Shown here: positions 1-6,284 of the stretch, piece by piece
How positions within the stretch are numbered: position 1 is the first letter of the stretch
Layout of the letters: every line of letters starts with the position of its first letter
Source of the DNA: DATBDM01 sp036269915
GTDB taxonomy: Bacteria > Actinomycetota > Thermoleophilia > Solirubrobacterales > Solirubrobacteraceae
Length of the DNA: 13,169 nucleotides
NCBI GenBank assembly: GCA_036269915.1
Contig: DATBDM010000309.1
Span: forward strand, 1 to 13,169
Reading direction: 5' to 3'
Made by a program: the position numbers and the translations under genes
The notes under the pieces: model-generated
The model's input: only the letters and a program-made list of their open reading frames with translations
Database searches by the model: none
Told to the model about the DNA's origin: nothing

Positions 1-683
1 AGAGCTGGCCGCGCGACGGGATCCCCAGCTCGTTCTACTCGCGCCACAAGGCGGAGGCCGAGCACATCCTCGACGCCGTCGAGGCCGAGGCGCCCGACGT
101 GCGCATCGTCCGGCTGCGCCCCGGCCTGATCTTCAAGCGCTCCGCGGCCCAGGAGATCCGCCGCTACTTCATCGGCCCGTTGCTGCCCTCGCCGCTCGTG
201 CGCCGCTCGCTGCTGCCGGTCGTCCCGGCGCTGCCCGGCCTGGCCTTCCAGGCCGTGCACTCCGACGACGTCGCCGAGGCCTACCGCCTGGCCGCGACCG
301 AGCCGCGCGCCCGCGGCGCGTACAACATCGCCGCGGAGCCGGTGCTCGACGTGCCGGCGCTGGCCCGGCTGCTCAATGCCCGCCCGGTGCCGGTCCCGGC
401 CGGCGTGGTCCGTGCGCTGGCCGACCTGAGCTGGCGCGCCCACCTGCAGCCGACCCCGCCCGGCTGGCTCGACATGGGGCTCGGCGTGCCCACGATGGAC
501 ATCACCCGGGCGCGCGAGCAGCTCGGCTGGACGCCGTCACGCGGCGCCGACGAGGCGCTGATCGAGCTGCTAGACGGCCTGCGCGAGGCCGACGGGGCCG
601 GGACCCCGCCGCTCGCGGCGCGGGCCGGCGGGCGCTTCCGGGTGCGCGAGCTCCTCTCCGGCGTCGGCCGCCGCAACCCCTAG
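1..683 (+). CDS. NAD-dependent epimerase/dehydratase, 3' part
   Basis: Only the C-terminal part is present. The frame is open from base 3, giving 226 visible residues, and the start lies upstream of the window. The first residues contain YSRHKAEAE, the YxxxK catalytic motif of extended short-chain dehydrogenases, followed by RLRPGLIF and FQAVHSDDVAEAY, which match the usual order in NAD(P)-dependent sugar-epimerase-like proteins. Late motifs GAYNIA and REQLGWTP are also typical of the substrate-binding half. The Rossmann NAD-binding glycine motif must lie outside the window. The substrate cannot be told; members act on nucleotide sugars or other small molecules in the cytoplasm. An in-frame start at 99 would cut off the catalytic Tyr, so it is not a real start. 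The stop TAG (681-683) overlaps the stop of the convergent Crp-like gene. Family assignment is secure; function is not. Confidence 0.88.
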   Translation, partial: SWPRDGIPSSFYSRHKAEAEHILDAVEAEAPDVRIVRLRPGLIFKRSAAQEIRRYFIGPLLPSPLVRRSLLPVVPALPGLAFQAVHSDDVAEAYRLAATEPRARGAYNIAAEPVLDVPALARLLNARPVPVPAGVVRALADLSWRAHLQPTPPGWLDMGLGVPTMDITRAREQLGWTPSRGADEALIELLDGLREADGAGTPPLAARAGGRFRVRELLSGVGRRNP

Positions 684-1546
684 CGGGGTTCCAGCACGTC
701 GCGCAGACGGTCCATCGCCGCGCGCATCTGCTCGCTCTCGCCCTCGCCCTCGCGGGCGAACCGGCGGGCGGGGCGCATGAGGTCCTGGCCGCGCAGCTCG
801 GCGGCGGTGGGCCGGCGGGCCAGCGTGGTGGCGTCCGGCGGGTCGCCGCGCAGCAGCCACGAGCCGTCGGAGCGGCGGACGAGCTCCTCCCGCTCGGCGA
901 GCTCGGACAGCGCGGTGGAGACGGTCGGCCGGCGGGCTCCCACGAGCTGGCCGAGGATGCGGTGGGTCAGCGCGAGCGGCACCACGACGCCGTCGCCGGC
1001 CACGCGGCCCCAGCGCTCGGCCAGGTGCCAGAACAGCGCCTTCAGGCGCCGGTCGACGCGCGTGAGCTGCGAGATGGCCTGCGTCGTCGCCAGCCGCAGC
1101 GAGCGTTCGCTGAGCCGGTCGAAGAGCGCGGCGGTCAGCTCCGGGTAGCGCGCGGCCTCGACGGCGAAGCGACGGTCGAGCACCGCGAAGGTGAGCGTCG
1201 AGAGCACGGACCACAGCGCGTCGACGGGGAGCAGGCTCGAGCGCCCGCTGACCTGCCACGGGCGCACCAGGTCGCCCGGCCCGAGCAGTTCCGCGCTCAC
1301 GTGATCGGCGACCACGAGCTCGCGGGCGAGCACGCCGTCCATGATGAGCAGGCCGACGTGGTCGGCGCTGGCCCCGCTCAGGCGTGAGACGTCCCAGGGT
1401 CCGACTGCGAGGCGGTGCGTCCGGACGACGAGCTCGCGCTCGGCCTCGGCGCGCCGGGTGTCCGAGAGCAGCGACCCGAGATCCGGGTCGGCCTCCAGGA
1501 GCCGGACCGCCTCCCCGGTCCGATGCATGCGTGTACCCCCTGTCAC
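680..1546 (-). CDS. Crp/Fnr-family transcriptional regulator
   Basis: A 288-residue protein with the Crp/Fnr layout. A beta-roll cyclic-nucleotide-binding-like domain (about residues 45-130, including GLLIMDGVL and ELLGPGDLV) is followed by a long dimerisation helix (about 135-175) and a winged helix-turn-helix (about 188-232, with LTHRILGQLVGARRPTVS as the likely recognition helices). I do not see the RxSxT-type phosphate-binding cassette of true cAMP receptors or the Cys cluster of Fnr, so the effector is unknown. A charged tail of about 50 residues follows the HTH. Two starts compete. GTG at 1546 has GGGTAG nine bases upstream, a spacing shared with four other genes here, which suggests a leaderless start. 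ATG at 1528 has an AGGGGG ribosome-binding site seven bases upstream and would remove six residues. I kept 1546. Confidence 0.87.
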   Translation of the reverse strand: MTGGTRMHRTGEAVRLLEADPDLGSLLSDTRRAEAERELVVRTHRLAVGPWDVSRLSGASADHVGLLIMDGVLARELVVADHVSAELLGPGDLVRPWQVSGRSSLLPVDALWSVLSTLTFAVLDRRFAVEAARYPELTAALFDRLSERSLRLATTQAISQLTRVDRRLKALFWHLAERWGRVAGDGVVVPLALTHRILGQLVGARRPTVSTALSELAEREELVRRSDGSWLLRGDPPDATTLARRPTAAELRGQDLMRPARRFAREGEGESEQMRAAMDRLRDVLEPR

Positions 1547-1555
1547 AGATTCGCC

Positions 1556-1561
1556 CTACCC
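1556..1561 (-). promoter_or_regulatory. GGGTAG -10-like element of the Crp-like gene
   Basis: On the minus strand GGGTAG ends nine bases before the GTG at 1546. It resembles the -10 element (GGGTA) of SigB/SigF-type sigma factors and shares its exact spacing with four other genes in the window. A partial -35 (GTCTTT, 1581-1576) lies 14 bases upstream and is weak. The element overlaps the base of the hairpin at 1559-1592. Confidence 0.5.
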
Positions 1562-1592
1562 GGCGGCCGTCGCTTAAAGACGGCCCGCCGGG
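1559..1592 (-). terminator. GC-rich hairpin between the membrane protein and Crp-like genes
   Basis: Arms CCCGGCGGCCGTC (1559-1571) and GACGGCCCGCCGGG (1579-1592) pair with one bulged base around the loop GCTTAAA. The hairpin lies just past the stop of the minus-strand membrane protein gene and so could end its transcript. It lacks a U-run, so it would be an atypical terminator. It also overlaps the presumed promoter of the next gene, where it could instead affect initiation. Confidence 0.5.
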
Positions 1593-1615
1593 CGTGGCGC
1601 TCGAGCTTGGCGCGA

Positions 1616-2326
1616 CTAGTCGGTGATGGCCACCCGGTCGACGCGCCGGTGGTAGCGCTCGCCGACCTTGCCGCCGGCCACCGCCGCGATCAGCGTGCCC
1701 ACCAGCGCGACGATGAGGGCGATCAGGCCGCCGGTCGTCAGCGTCTCCCCGCTGAGCGGGATGCGCGGCAGGTTCAGCTGCTCGAGCACGTTGTACTTCG
1801 AGCCGAAGATCGCCGCCAGGGCGCCGAGGATGACCGTGACGACGACGCCGACGATCCACGCGCCGCCTCCCTGGCGCGCGCCGTCGAAGCGCGACATGCG
1901 GCCCGCGACGTAGCCGCCGGCGTAGTAGGCGATCATCAGGCAGACGAGCAGCGCGATGCCGCCGCCGAGGCCGATCGTCTCGGCGTTGCCGCGGGCGTCC
2001 TGGGCGGAGAGCTGCGTGAGCCCGATCGCCGTGCCGGCGCCGGCCACGAGGCCGATCAGGATCGCCGCGCAGCCGACCGCGACGAGCCAGCCGAAGAAGG
2101 CGGCACCCCAGTTGATGCCGCCGTACTCGTCACGCTGGCGCGCGCGCATATCGCTGACGTGGTCGCGGGTGATCCCGCCGGTCGCGGTCGCGCCGCTGTC
2201 CCGCCCGAAGCGGCGGCGGCCGTCGTCGACGCGGGTGTCGTCGTCCGCCGAGCGGTCGGCGACGGCGGTCCCGGTGGTCGTGGTGCGCTCCTCCGCGGGC
2301 TCGCGGCCTCGCTTGCGATCGAACAT
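1616..2326 (-). CDS. Four-helix integral membrane protein of unknown function
   Basis: A 236-residue protein. The first 70 residues are hydrophilic and rich in Arg, Asp and Thr, with no signal peptide, so this part is probably cytoplasmic. Four hydrophobic segments follow: about 73-103, 117-143, 155-175 and 197-218. Helices contain small-residue patterns (GLVAGAGTAIG, YYAGGYVAGRM) typical of tightly packed bundles. The C-terminus is short and basic (GGKVGERYHRRVDR). The overall look resembles small YrzE/DUF-type membrane proteins of actinobacteria, but I do not recognise a defined function. The start at 2326 is set by AGGGAGGG eight bases upstream; longer in-frame starts read through non-coding-looking sequence. 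An inverted repeat spans the start codon and the divergent leader and may control translation. It is transcribed divergently from the sigma-70 gene. Confidence 0.85.
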   Translation of the reverse strand: MFDRKRGREPAEERTTTTGTAVADRSADDDTRVDDGRRRFGRDSGATATGGITRDHVSDMRARQRDEYGGINWGAAFFGWLVAVGCAAILIGLVAGAGTAIGLTQLSAQDARGNAETIGLGGGIALLVCLMIAYYAGGYVAGRMSRFDGARQGGGAWIVGVVVTVILGALAAIFGSKYNVLEQLNLPRIPLSGETLTTGGLIALIVALVGTLIAAVAGGKVGERYHRRVDRVAITD

Positions 2327-2399
2327 GTGCGTTTCCCTCCCTGACGTGGTCCTTGGAGTCAGGTTTCCCGCTGCAAGTAACAGGTGAAACGCACGTTCG
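2320..2399. promoter_or_regulatory. 14-bp inverted repeat spanning the start codon of the membrane protein gene
   Basis: On the plus strand CGAAC (2320-2324), AT, GTGCGTTTC (2327-2335) is mirrored by GAAACGCAC (2386-2394) directly followed by GTTCG (2395-2399). All 14 bases pair, and the only interruption is the two bases AT, which belong to the CAT complement of the start codon at 2324-2326. In a minus-strand transcript beginning above 2399 this would form a stem over the start codon and the spacer after the ribosome-binding site. As DNA it could instead be a pair of operator half-sites in the divergent promoter region (2327-2474). GTTT on both strands (2363-2366 plus, 2390-2387 minus) lies inside; the minus copy precedes GGGAAA by 17 bases, a weak stress-type promoter candidate. 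Confidence 0.6.
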
Positions 2400-2474
2400 C
2401 ACGCGCACCGGAACCCGGTGTGCAGCGCGCGGCAAGGTTTGGTCGCACCGCCTTCCGGTGACGAACTACGGGAC

Positions 2475-3530
2475 ATGTCTGCCGCCAGCGACGCCCTCGA
2501 CGGCGCCTTCGCCGCCCTGCTTGATCGCGGCGAAGAGCTCGGCTGCCTGAACTACTCCGAGGTCGACGAGCTCACGCAGGCGCTCGAGCTCGACGAAGCC
2601 GAGGTCGGGCGGCTGATGGAGACGCTCGACCAGCGTCACATCGATCTGCGCGACGACTGCGGACGCGAGGTCCCGGCGGCGCCGGTCGACGACGCCGCGC
2701 TCGCCGCGACCACGACCGACACGCTGCAGCTGTTCCTCAACGAGATCGGCCGCCACCGGCTGCTGACCCCGGCAGAGGAGCTCGAGCTCGCGCGGCGGAT
2801 CGAGAAGGGCGACCTGGCCGCGAAGGAGCGCATGATCAACGCGAACCTGCGCCTCGTCGTCTCGATCGCCAAGAAGTACCAGGGCTCCGAGCTGACCCTG
2901 CTCGACCTGATCCAGGAGGGCATCCTCGGCCTGATCCGCGCCGTCGAGAAGTTCGACTTCCGGCTCGGATACCGCTTCTCGACCTACGCGACGTGGTGGA
3001 TCCGCCAGGCCGTCGAGCGCGGCATGGACGCGAAGGCGCGCGCGATCAAGCTGCCGATCAACCTCGTCCGCACCCAGCGCAAGGTCGCGCGGGCCGAGAA
3101 CGCCCTCGCGATGCGGCTCGACCGTACCCCGACCGACCAGGAGATCGCGCGCGAGGCGGGCATCGAGATCGCCGACCTGCACGCGATGCGCGACGCCGCG
3201 CGGACCGTCACCTCACTCGATCGCCCGCTCGGCGAGGAGGACGACGCCGCGTTCGGCGACCTGCTCCCGGCCGACGGTCCCGCGCCTGACGACGTCGTCC
3301 ACGTCTCGCTGCGCGAGCAGGCGCTGCGCCGTGCGCTGGAGGATCTGCCCGAGCGCGAGCGCACGGTCGTCGCGCTGCGCTACGGGATCGACGGCGGCGA
3401 GCCGTGCCCGCTGCGCGAGATCGGCCGGCAGCTCGGGATCACGCCCGAGCGTGTGCGCCAGATCGAGTCGAAGGCGCTCGGCCGCCTCGGCCGCATGCGC
3501 GAGATCGACGCGCTGCGCCAGGCCGCGTGA
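2475..3530 (+). CDS. RNA polymerase sigma factor, sigma-70 family (RpoD-like, group 1/2)
   Basis: A 351-residue sigma factor that directs core RNA polymerase to promoters. In order: a region 1.1-like N-terminus (about 15-60, GEELGCLNYSEVDEL), region 1.2 (about 83-115, DTLQLFLNEIGRHRLLTP), region 2 (about 120-195), region 3 (about 200-265) and region 4 (about 278-345, with helix-turn-helix LREIGRQLGITPERVRQIE). Core-binding and melting signatures LIQEGILGLIRAVEKFD and RFSTYATWWIRQAV are intact. The segment after this, ERGMDAKARAIKLPIN, departs from the usual primary-sigma TRAIADQARTIRIPVH, so -10 recognition may differ and a secondary RpoD paralogue is likely. The ATG at 2475 has only a weak ribosome-binding site; a GTG at 2418 would add 19 unconvincing residues. 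The stop is three bases from the convergent RsbW-type gene. Confidence 0.95.
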   Translation: MSAASDALDGAFAALLDRGEELGCLNYSEVDELTQALELDEAEVGRLMETLDQRHIDLRDDCGREVPAAPVDDAALAATTTDTLQLFLNEIGRHRLLTPAEELELARRIEKGDLAAKERMINANLRLVVSIAKKYQGSELTLLDLIQEGILGLIRAVEKFDFRLGYRFSTYATWWIRQAVERGMDAKARAIKLPINLVRTQRKVARAENALAMRLDRTPTDQEIAREAGIEIADLHAMRDAARTVTSLDRPLGEEDDAAFGDLLPADGPAPDDVVHVSLREQALRRALEDLPERERTVVALRYGIDGGEPCPLREIGRQLGITPERVRQIESKALGRLGRMREIDALRQAA

Positions 3531-3533
3531 GGC

Positions 3534-4031
3534 TCAGCCGGTGGGGGCGTCCGGATCCCAGCGCCCGTCGTCGCCGACGGTGCCGGTGACGGGGTTCGCC
3601 TGGGTCGGATCGCGGTCGCGCGCGTAGGAGAACGTCATGCGGACCTCCGTGCCGACGCCGGCCGAGCCGCGCAGCTCGAAGGCGTCCGAGAGCGCGGCGA
3701 TGAGCGGCAGGCCGAGGCCCAGTGCCGCCGCGCCGGCGCGGGCGGGCCGGGGCTGGATGCCGGCGCCGTGGTCGCGCACGACGATCGTCAGGCCGTGCTC
3801 GCCCGCGAGCATCTCGACCTCGAGCAGCCCCTCGTCGTCGTAGGCGTGGACGACGACGTTGGTGCACGCCTCGGTGACCGCCATCTTCATGTCCGCCAGC
3901 ACGGACGGATCGAAGTCGAGCGCGTCCGCCACACCACTCAGCGCCTGGCGCACGACGCCGACCCCCTCGGCCCGCGCCGGCATGGTCAGCAGGACCTCCG
4001 GCTGGACGACGGTGGCCGCGTCGGAGCTCAT
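3534..4031 (-). CDS. RsbW/SpoIIAB-type anti-sigma serine kinase (GHKL ATPase)
   Basis: A 165-residue protein of the family that binds a sigma factor and phosphorylates the STAS antagonist. It has the GHKL ATP-binding motifs: N box EACTNVVVHAY (Glu54, Asn58), G1 DHGAGI (87-92) and G2 GLGLPL (105-110). About 28 residues follow the fold as an acidic, Pro/Gly-rich tail (ending DPDAPTG), longer than the usual end of the family. The ATG overlaps the stop of the upstream STAS gene as ATGA (4028-4031), so the two are translationally coupled and made together, as in classic rsbV-rsbW pairs. No sigma gene follows on the same strand; the convergent neighbour is an RpoD-like sigma, and a SigB/SigF-type sigma lies about 5.8 kb away. 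The latter is the more likely partner by family precedent. Soluble and cytoplasmic. Confidence 0.9.
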   Translation of the reverse strand: MSSDAATVVQPEVLLTMPARAEGVGVVRQALSGVADALDFDPSVLADMKMAVTEACTNVVVHAYDDEGLLEVEMLAGEHGLTIVVRDHGAGIQPRPARAGAAALGLGLPLIAALSDAFELRGSAGVGTEVRMTFSYARDRDPTQANPVTGTVGDDGRWDPDAPTG

Positions 4032-4399
4032 AGGGTCGCGGCGTCCCCCCGCGCCGTCGCAATCGCCTCCTCGCGGCCGCGCAGGACCGGCAGCACGGGG
4101 ACGAGCCCGGTGATGTCGAGGATCCGCTGCACGCCCGGCTCCACGGTCTCGCCGACGCAGACGACGAAGCCCTGCGTGGCCTCGATCGCGCGGCGTCGGG
4201 CGTCGAGCAGCGCGCCGAGCACGGACGAGTCGACGAAGGTCGCCCTCGTCAGGTCGACGACGATGCCGCCGCCCCGGCCCAGCGCCTCGTCGAGGCGCTC
4301 GCGGAGGGTCGGCGCGGTGTAGATGTCGTGCTCGCCCTCGACGAGGACGACGACGACGTCACCGGCGGTGTCGTCGAGCACGATCGGATTGGCGTCCAT
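4028..4399 (-). CDS. STAS-domain anti-anti-sigma factor (RsbV/SpoIIAA-type)
   Basis: A 123-residue single STAS domain. The fold is clear from VVVLVEGEHDIYTAPTLRE near the N-terminus, then VVDLTRATFVDSSVLGALL. The Asp-Ser-Ser at 57-59 is the family phosphorylation site (Ser58 here, by analogy with SpoIIAA). The unphosphorylated protein is expected to bind the RsbW-type kinase encoded next and free its sigma factor. I chose the ATG at 4399. An upstream ATG at 4432 adds 11 residues, but a well-formed stress-type promoter (GTTA-N15-GGGTAT, 4437-4413) lies between the two and would put that start outside the mRNA. The stop TGA overlaps the ATG of the kinase gene. The operon is divergent from ligD with little room between them. 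Confidence 0.9.
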   Translation of the reverse strand: MDANPIVLDDTAGDVVVVLVEGEHDIYTAPTLRERLDEALGRGGGIVVDLTRATFVDSSVLGALLDARRRAIEATQGFVVCVGETVEPGVQRILDITGLVPVLPVLRGREEAIATARGDAATL

Positions 4400-4412
4400 A
4401 CGCCGTCGCACG

Positions 4413-4437
4413 ATACCCACTCGGTCGGGCATGTAAC
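4413..4437 (-). promoter_or_regulatory. Predicted SigB/SigF-type promoter of the STAS-RsbW operon
   Basis: Minus strand GTTA (4437-4434), 15 bases, GGGTAT (4418-4413), then 13 bases to the ATG at 4399. It fits the GTTT...GGGTAT consensus known for SigB of Bacillus and SigF of actinobacteria. The same 15-base spacer occurs at the aldo/keto reductase and ku genes. If real, the sigma factor would drive its own regulators, a common feedback in these systems. Confidence 0.6.
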
Positions 4438-4457
4438 GTCGCCAGCTGGGCTTTCCG

Positions 4458-5891
4458 ATGGGCGACCGACTCGACTCCTACCGCGCCAAGCGCGACTTCG
4501 GGCAGACGGCAGAGCCGCACGGGACCCCCGAACCGGGCTCCGAGGCGGCGCCGCAGCCCCGTTTCGTGGTCCAGGAGCACCACGCGCGGGCGCTCCACTG
4601 GGACCTCCGGCTCGAGCACGACGGGGTGCTCGCGTCATGGGCGGTGCCGAAGGGGATCCCGCCCGATCCGGCGCGCAACCACCTGGCCGTGCGCACCGAG
4701 GACCACCCGCTCGAGTACCTGGAGTTCCACGGCGAGATCCCGGCCGGCGAGTACGGCGCCGGGACGATGGAGATCTGGGACCGCGGCACCTACGAGCTGC
4801 ACAAGTTCCGCGAGGACGAGGTGATGGTCACGTTCCACGGCGAGCGCGCCCGCGGCCGCTACGTCCTGTTCCGCACGCGCGGCAAGGACTGGATGATCCA
4901 CCGGATGGACCCGCCGGAGGATCCGGACCGGGAGCCGATGCCCGAGCGGATCGAGCCGATGCTCGCCCGCTCCGGCTCGTTGCCACGCGAGGACGGGCGC
5001 TGGGCCTACGAGATCAAGTGGGACGGGGTGCGCGCGATCGCCTTCGTCGAGGGCGGTCGCGTGCGGCTGCAGACGCGCACGGGGCGCGACGTCACGGCCC
5101 GCTACCCCGAGCTGCGCGGGCTGGGCGCCGCGCTCGGCTCGCGCGAGGCGGTCCTCGACGGCGAGGTCGTCTCGCTCGGGCCGGACGGCCGGCCGAGCTT
5201 CCAGCGGCTGCAGAGCCGCATGCACCTGACCTCCGAGCACGCGGTGCGGCGGCTGAGCGAGCGCGAGCCGGTCACGTACATCGCGTTCGACCTGCTCTTC
5301 CTCGACGGGCACTCGCTGATGGGCCGCCCGTACCTCGAGCGGCGCGAGGCGCTGGCCTCCCTCGACCTGGCGGGGCGCGCGTGGCAGGCGCCGGCCCATC
5401 ACGTCGGCGACGGCGCCGCGCTGCTGGCGGCGTCCCGCGCGCAGGGCCTCGAGGGCATCCTCGCCAAGCGCACCGACTGCCCGTATACGCCGGGCCGGCG
5501 CTCGGGCAACTGGATCAAGGTCAAGAACGTGCGCCGGACCGACGTGGTGATCGGCGGCTGGATGCCGGGGGAGGGCAACCGCTCCGGCCGTCTCGGCGCG
5601 CTGCTGGTCGGCTACATGGAGGATGACGAGCTGCGCTACGCCGGCCGCGTCGGGACGGGCTTCGACCAGGCCGAGCTGGAGCGGCTGGGCGGCCTGCTGG
5701 ACGGCCTGTCACGGGACTCGTCGCCCTTCACCGGCCGCCAGCCTCCGCGCAGCGCCCGCTTCGTCGAGCCGACGCTGGTCGCGGCGGTCGACTACGGCGA
5801 GTGGACCTCGGCCCGCACCCTCCGCCACCCCGTCTATCGCGGCCTGCGCGACGACGTGGCGCCGGAGGACGTGGTGTTCGGCGAGGAGTAG
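4458..5891 (+). CDS. ligD: LigD: 3'-phosphoesterase plus ATP-dependent DNA ligase (non-homologous end joining)
   Basis: A 477-residue end-joining protein of PE-LIG architecture without the polymerase domain found in three-domain LigD. The phosphoesterase domain (about 30-150) shows the metal-site pattern QEHHARALHWDLRLE (His42, His47, Asp49) and RTEDHPLEY (His83), and would trim 3' ends. The ligase domain (about 160-475) has motif I EIKWDG with Lys187 as the adenylated residue, motif III-like FDLLFLDG (277-284), motif IV EGILAKR (332-338) and motif V WIKVKN (352-357), followed by an OB-fold (about 360-475). It should seal double-strand breaks with Ku, encoded 1.3 kb downstream on the same strand. 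No GGGTA element precedes it and its ribosome-binding site is poor; its promoter must overlap that of the divergent STAS operon. Confidence 0.96.
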   Translation: MGDRLDSYRAKRDFGQTAEPHGTPEPGSEAAPQPRFVVQEHHARALHWDLRLEHDGVLASWAVPKGIPPDPARNHLAVRTEDHPLEYLEFHGEIPAGEYGAGTMEIWDRGTYELHKFREDEVMVTFHGERARGRYVLFRTRGKDWMIHRMDPPEDPDREPMPERIEPMLARSGSLPREDGRWAYEIKWDGVRAIAFVEGGRVRLQTRTGRDVTARYPELRGLGAALGSREAVLDGEVVSLGPDGRPSFQRLQSRMHLTSEHAVRRLSEREPVTYIAFDLLFLDGHSLMGRPYLERREALASLDLAGRAWQAPAHHVGDGAALLAASRAQGLEGILAKRTDCPYTPGRRSGNWIKVKNVRRTDVVIGGWMPGEGNRSGRLGALLVGYMEDDELRYAGRVGTGFDQAELERLGGLLDGLSRDSSPFTGRQPPRSARFVEPTLVAAVDYGEWTSARTLRHPVYRGLRDDVAPEDVVFGEE

Positions 5892-5915
5892 GCGCCCGCG
5901 CCTGCGCAGCGCCGC

Positions 5916-6124
5916 CGAACGTCAACCCCGGCATTGAGGGCGTTCGGCCTCCGGGCGGCGGCGAGATGCACGTCGAGGACGCTGAGCGTCGCGAACGTGC
6001 ATCTCAAGGTCGGCCGCCGGGCGAGATGCACGTTGGTGTTGGTCATCGGCGGCTGTGGTCGTCCGCGACCGCCGGTACGCGATGGCCAGACCTTCGCCGC
6101 CTACCCAGCCGGGGTTGACGTTCG
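5916..6124. repeat. Nested inverted-repeat structure of about 210 bp
   Basis: The outer arms are an exact 17-bp inverted pair, CGAACGTCAACCCCGGC at 5916-5932 and its complement at 6108-6124. Inside, GAGATGCACGT occurs at 5963-5973, inverted at 5995-6005, and again direct at 6023-6033. The first two enclose a perfect small palindrome GACGCT-G-AGCGTC (5978-5990), so 5963-6005 can form one long hairpin. This organisation resembles intergenic REP/BIME-type or MITE-like elements. No transposase is nearby, and I cannot tell genome copy number. A structured RNA is the alternative. Confidence 0.7.
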
Positions 6125-6151
6125 CCGGCGCCCGCCGACCGCCACCTGAAT

Positions 6152-6196
6152 GGGGTCTGACCCCGTTTACCTAAAGAGGGTCAGACCCCCTTTAGG
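6152..6196. repeat. REP-like palindromes built on GGGGTCTGACCCC
   Basis: GGGGTCTGACCCC (6152-6164) is self-complementary around its central base. A related copy in the other orientation (6178-6190, GGGTCAGACCC core) is flanked by CCTAAAG (6170-6176) and its complement CTTTAGG (6190-6196), giving a 27-base near-perfect palindrome with one mismatched pair. From memory, palindromes of this kind are scattered between genes in several bacterial groups and are often linked to REP-associated transposases. That link is recollection, not shown here. It lies about 55 bases upstream of the reductase promoter. Confidence 0.7.
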
Positions 6197-6250
6197 TTCG
6201 GCGGATCGACCGACCCACCCCCCGACCGTGGGGCCTGGCCGCCAGGATGC

Positions 6251-6275
6251 GTTTGCTCGCTCAACCACCGGGCAG
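6251..6275 (+). promoter_or_regulatory. Predicted SigB/SigF-type promoter of the aldo/keto reductase gene
   Basis: GTTT (6251-6254), 15 bases, GGGCAG (6270-6275), then nine bases to the ATG at 6285. The -35 is a perfect match to the stress-sigma consensus, and the -10 differs by one base from the GGGTAG found at five other genes at the same nine-base distance. A leaderless or nearly leaderless transcript is implied. Confidence 0.6.
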
Positions 6276-6284
6276 GCAAGACGC

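Larger units (their letters stand above)
5892..6284. other. Non-coding interval between ligD and the aldo/keto reductase
   Basis: This 393-base stretch has no convincing gene. Short open frames cross it, but they simply translate the repeats. It holds two groups of palindromes (5916-6124 and 6152-6196) and, at its right end, a well-formed stress-type promoter for the reductase. There is no obvious terminator with a T-run after ligD. Confidence 0.7.

Noticed and set aside
570..1859. Minus-strand open frame of 429 codons
   Set aside because: Extremely Arg-rich, and crosses the Crp-like gene, its hairpin and the membrane protein gene in another frame.
4400..4432. Upstream ATG at 4432 as start of the STAS protein
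   Set aside because: A GTTA-N15-GGGTAT promoter lies between it and the ATG at 4399, and the extra residues do not resemble a STAS N-terminus; it remains possible if that promoter is false.
5834..6046. Minus-strand open frame of 70 residues over the repeats after ligD
   Set aside because: Its repeated wording (VHLA twice) just mirrors the DNA palindromes, it overlaps the 3' end of ligD, and it has no start signal.
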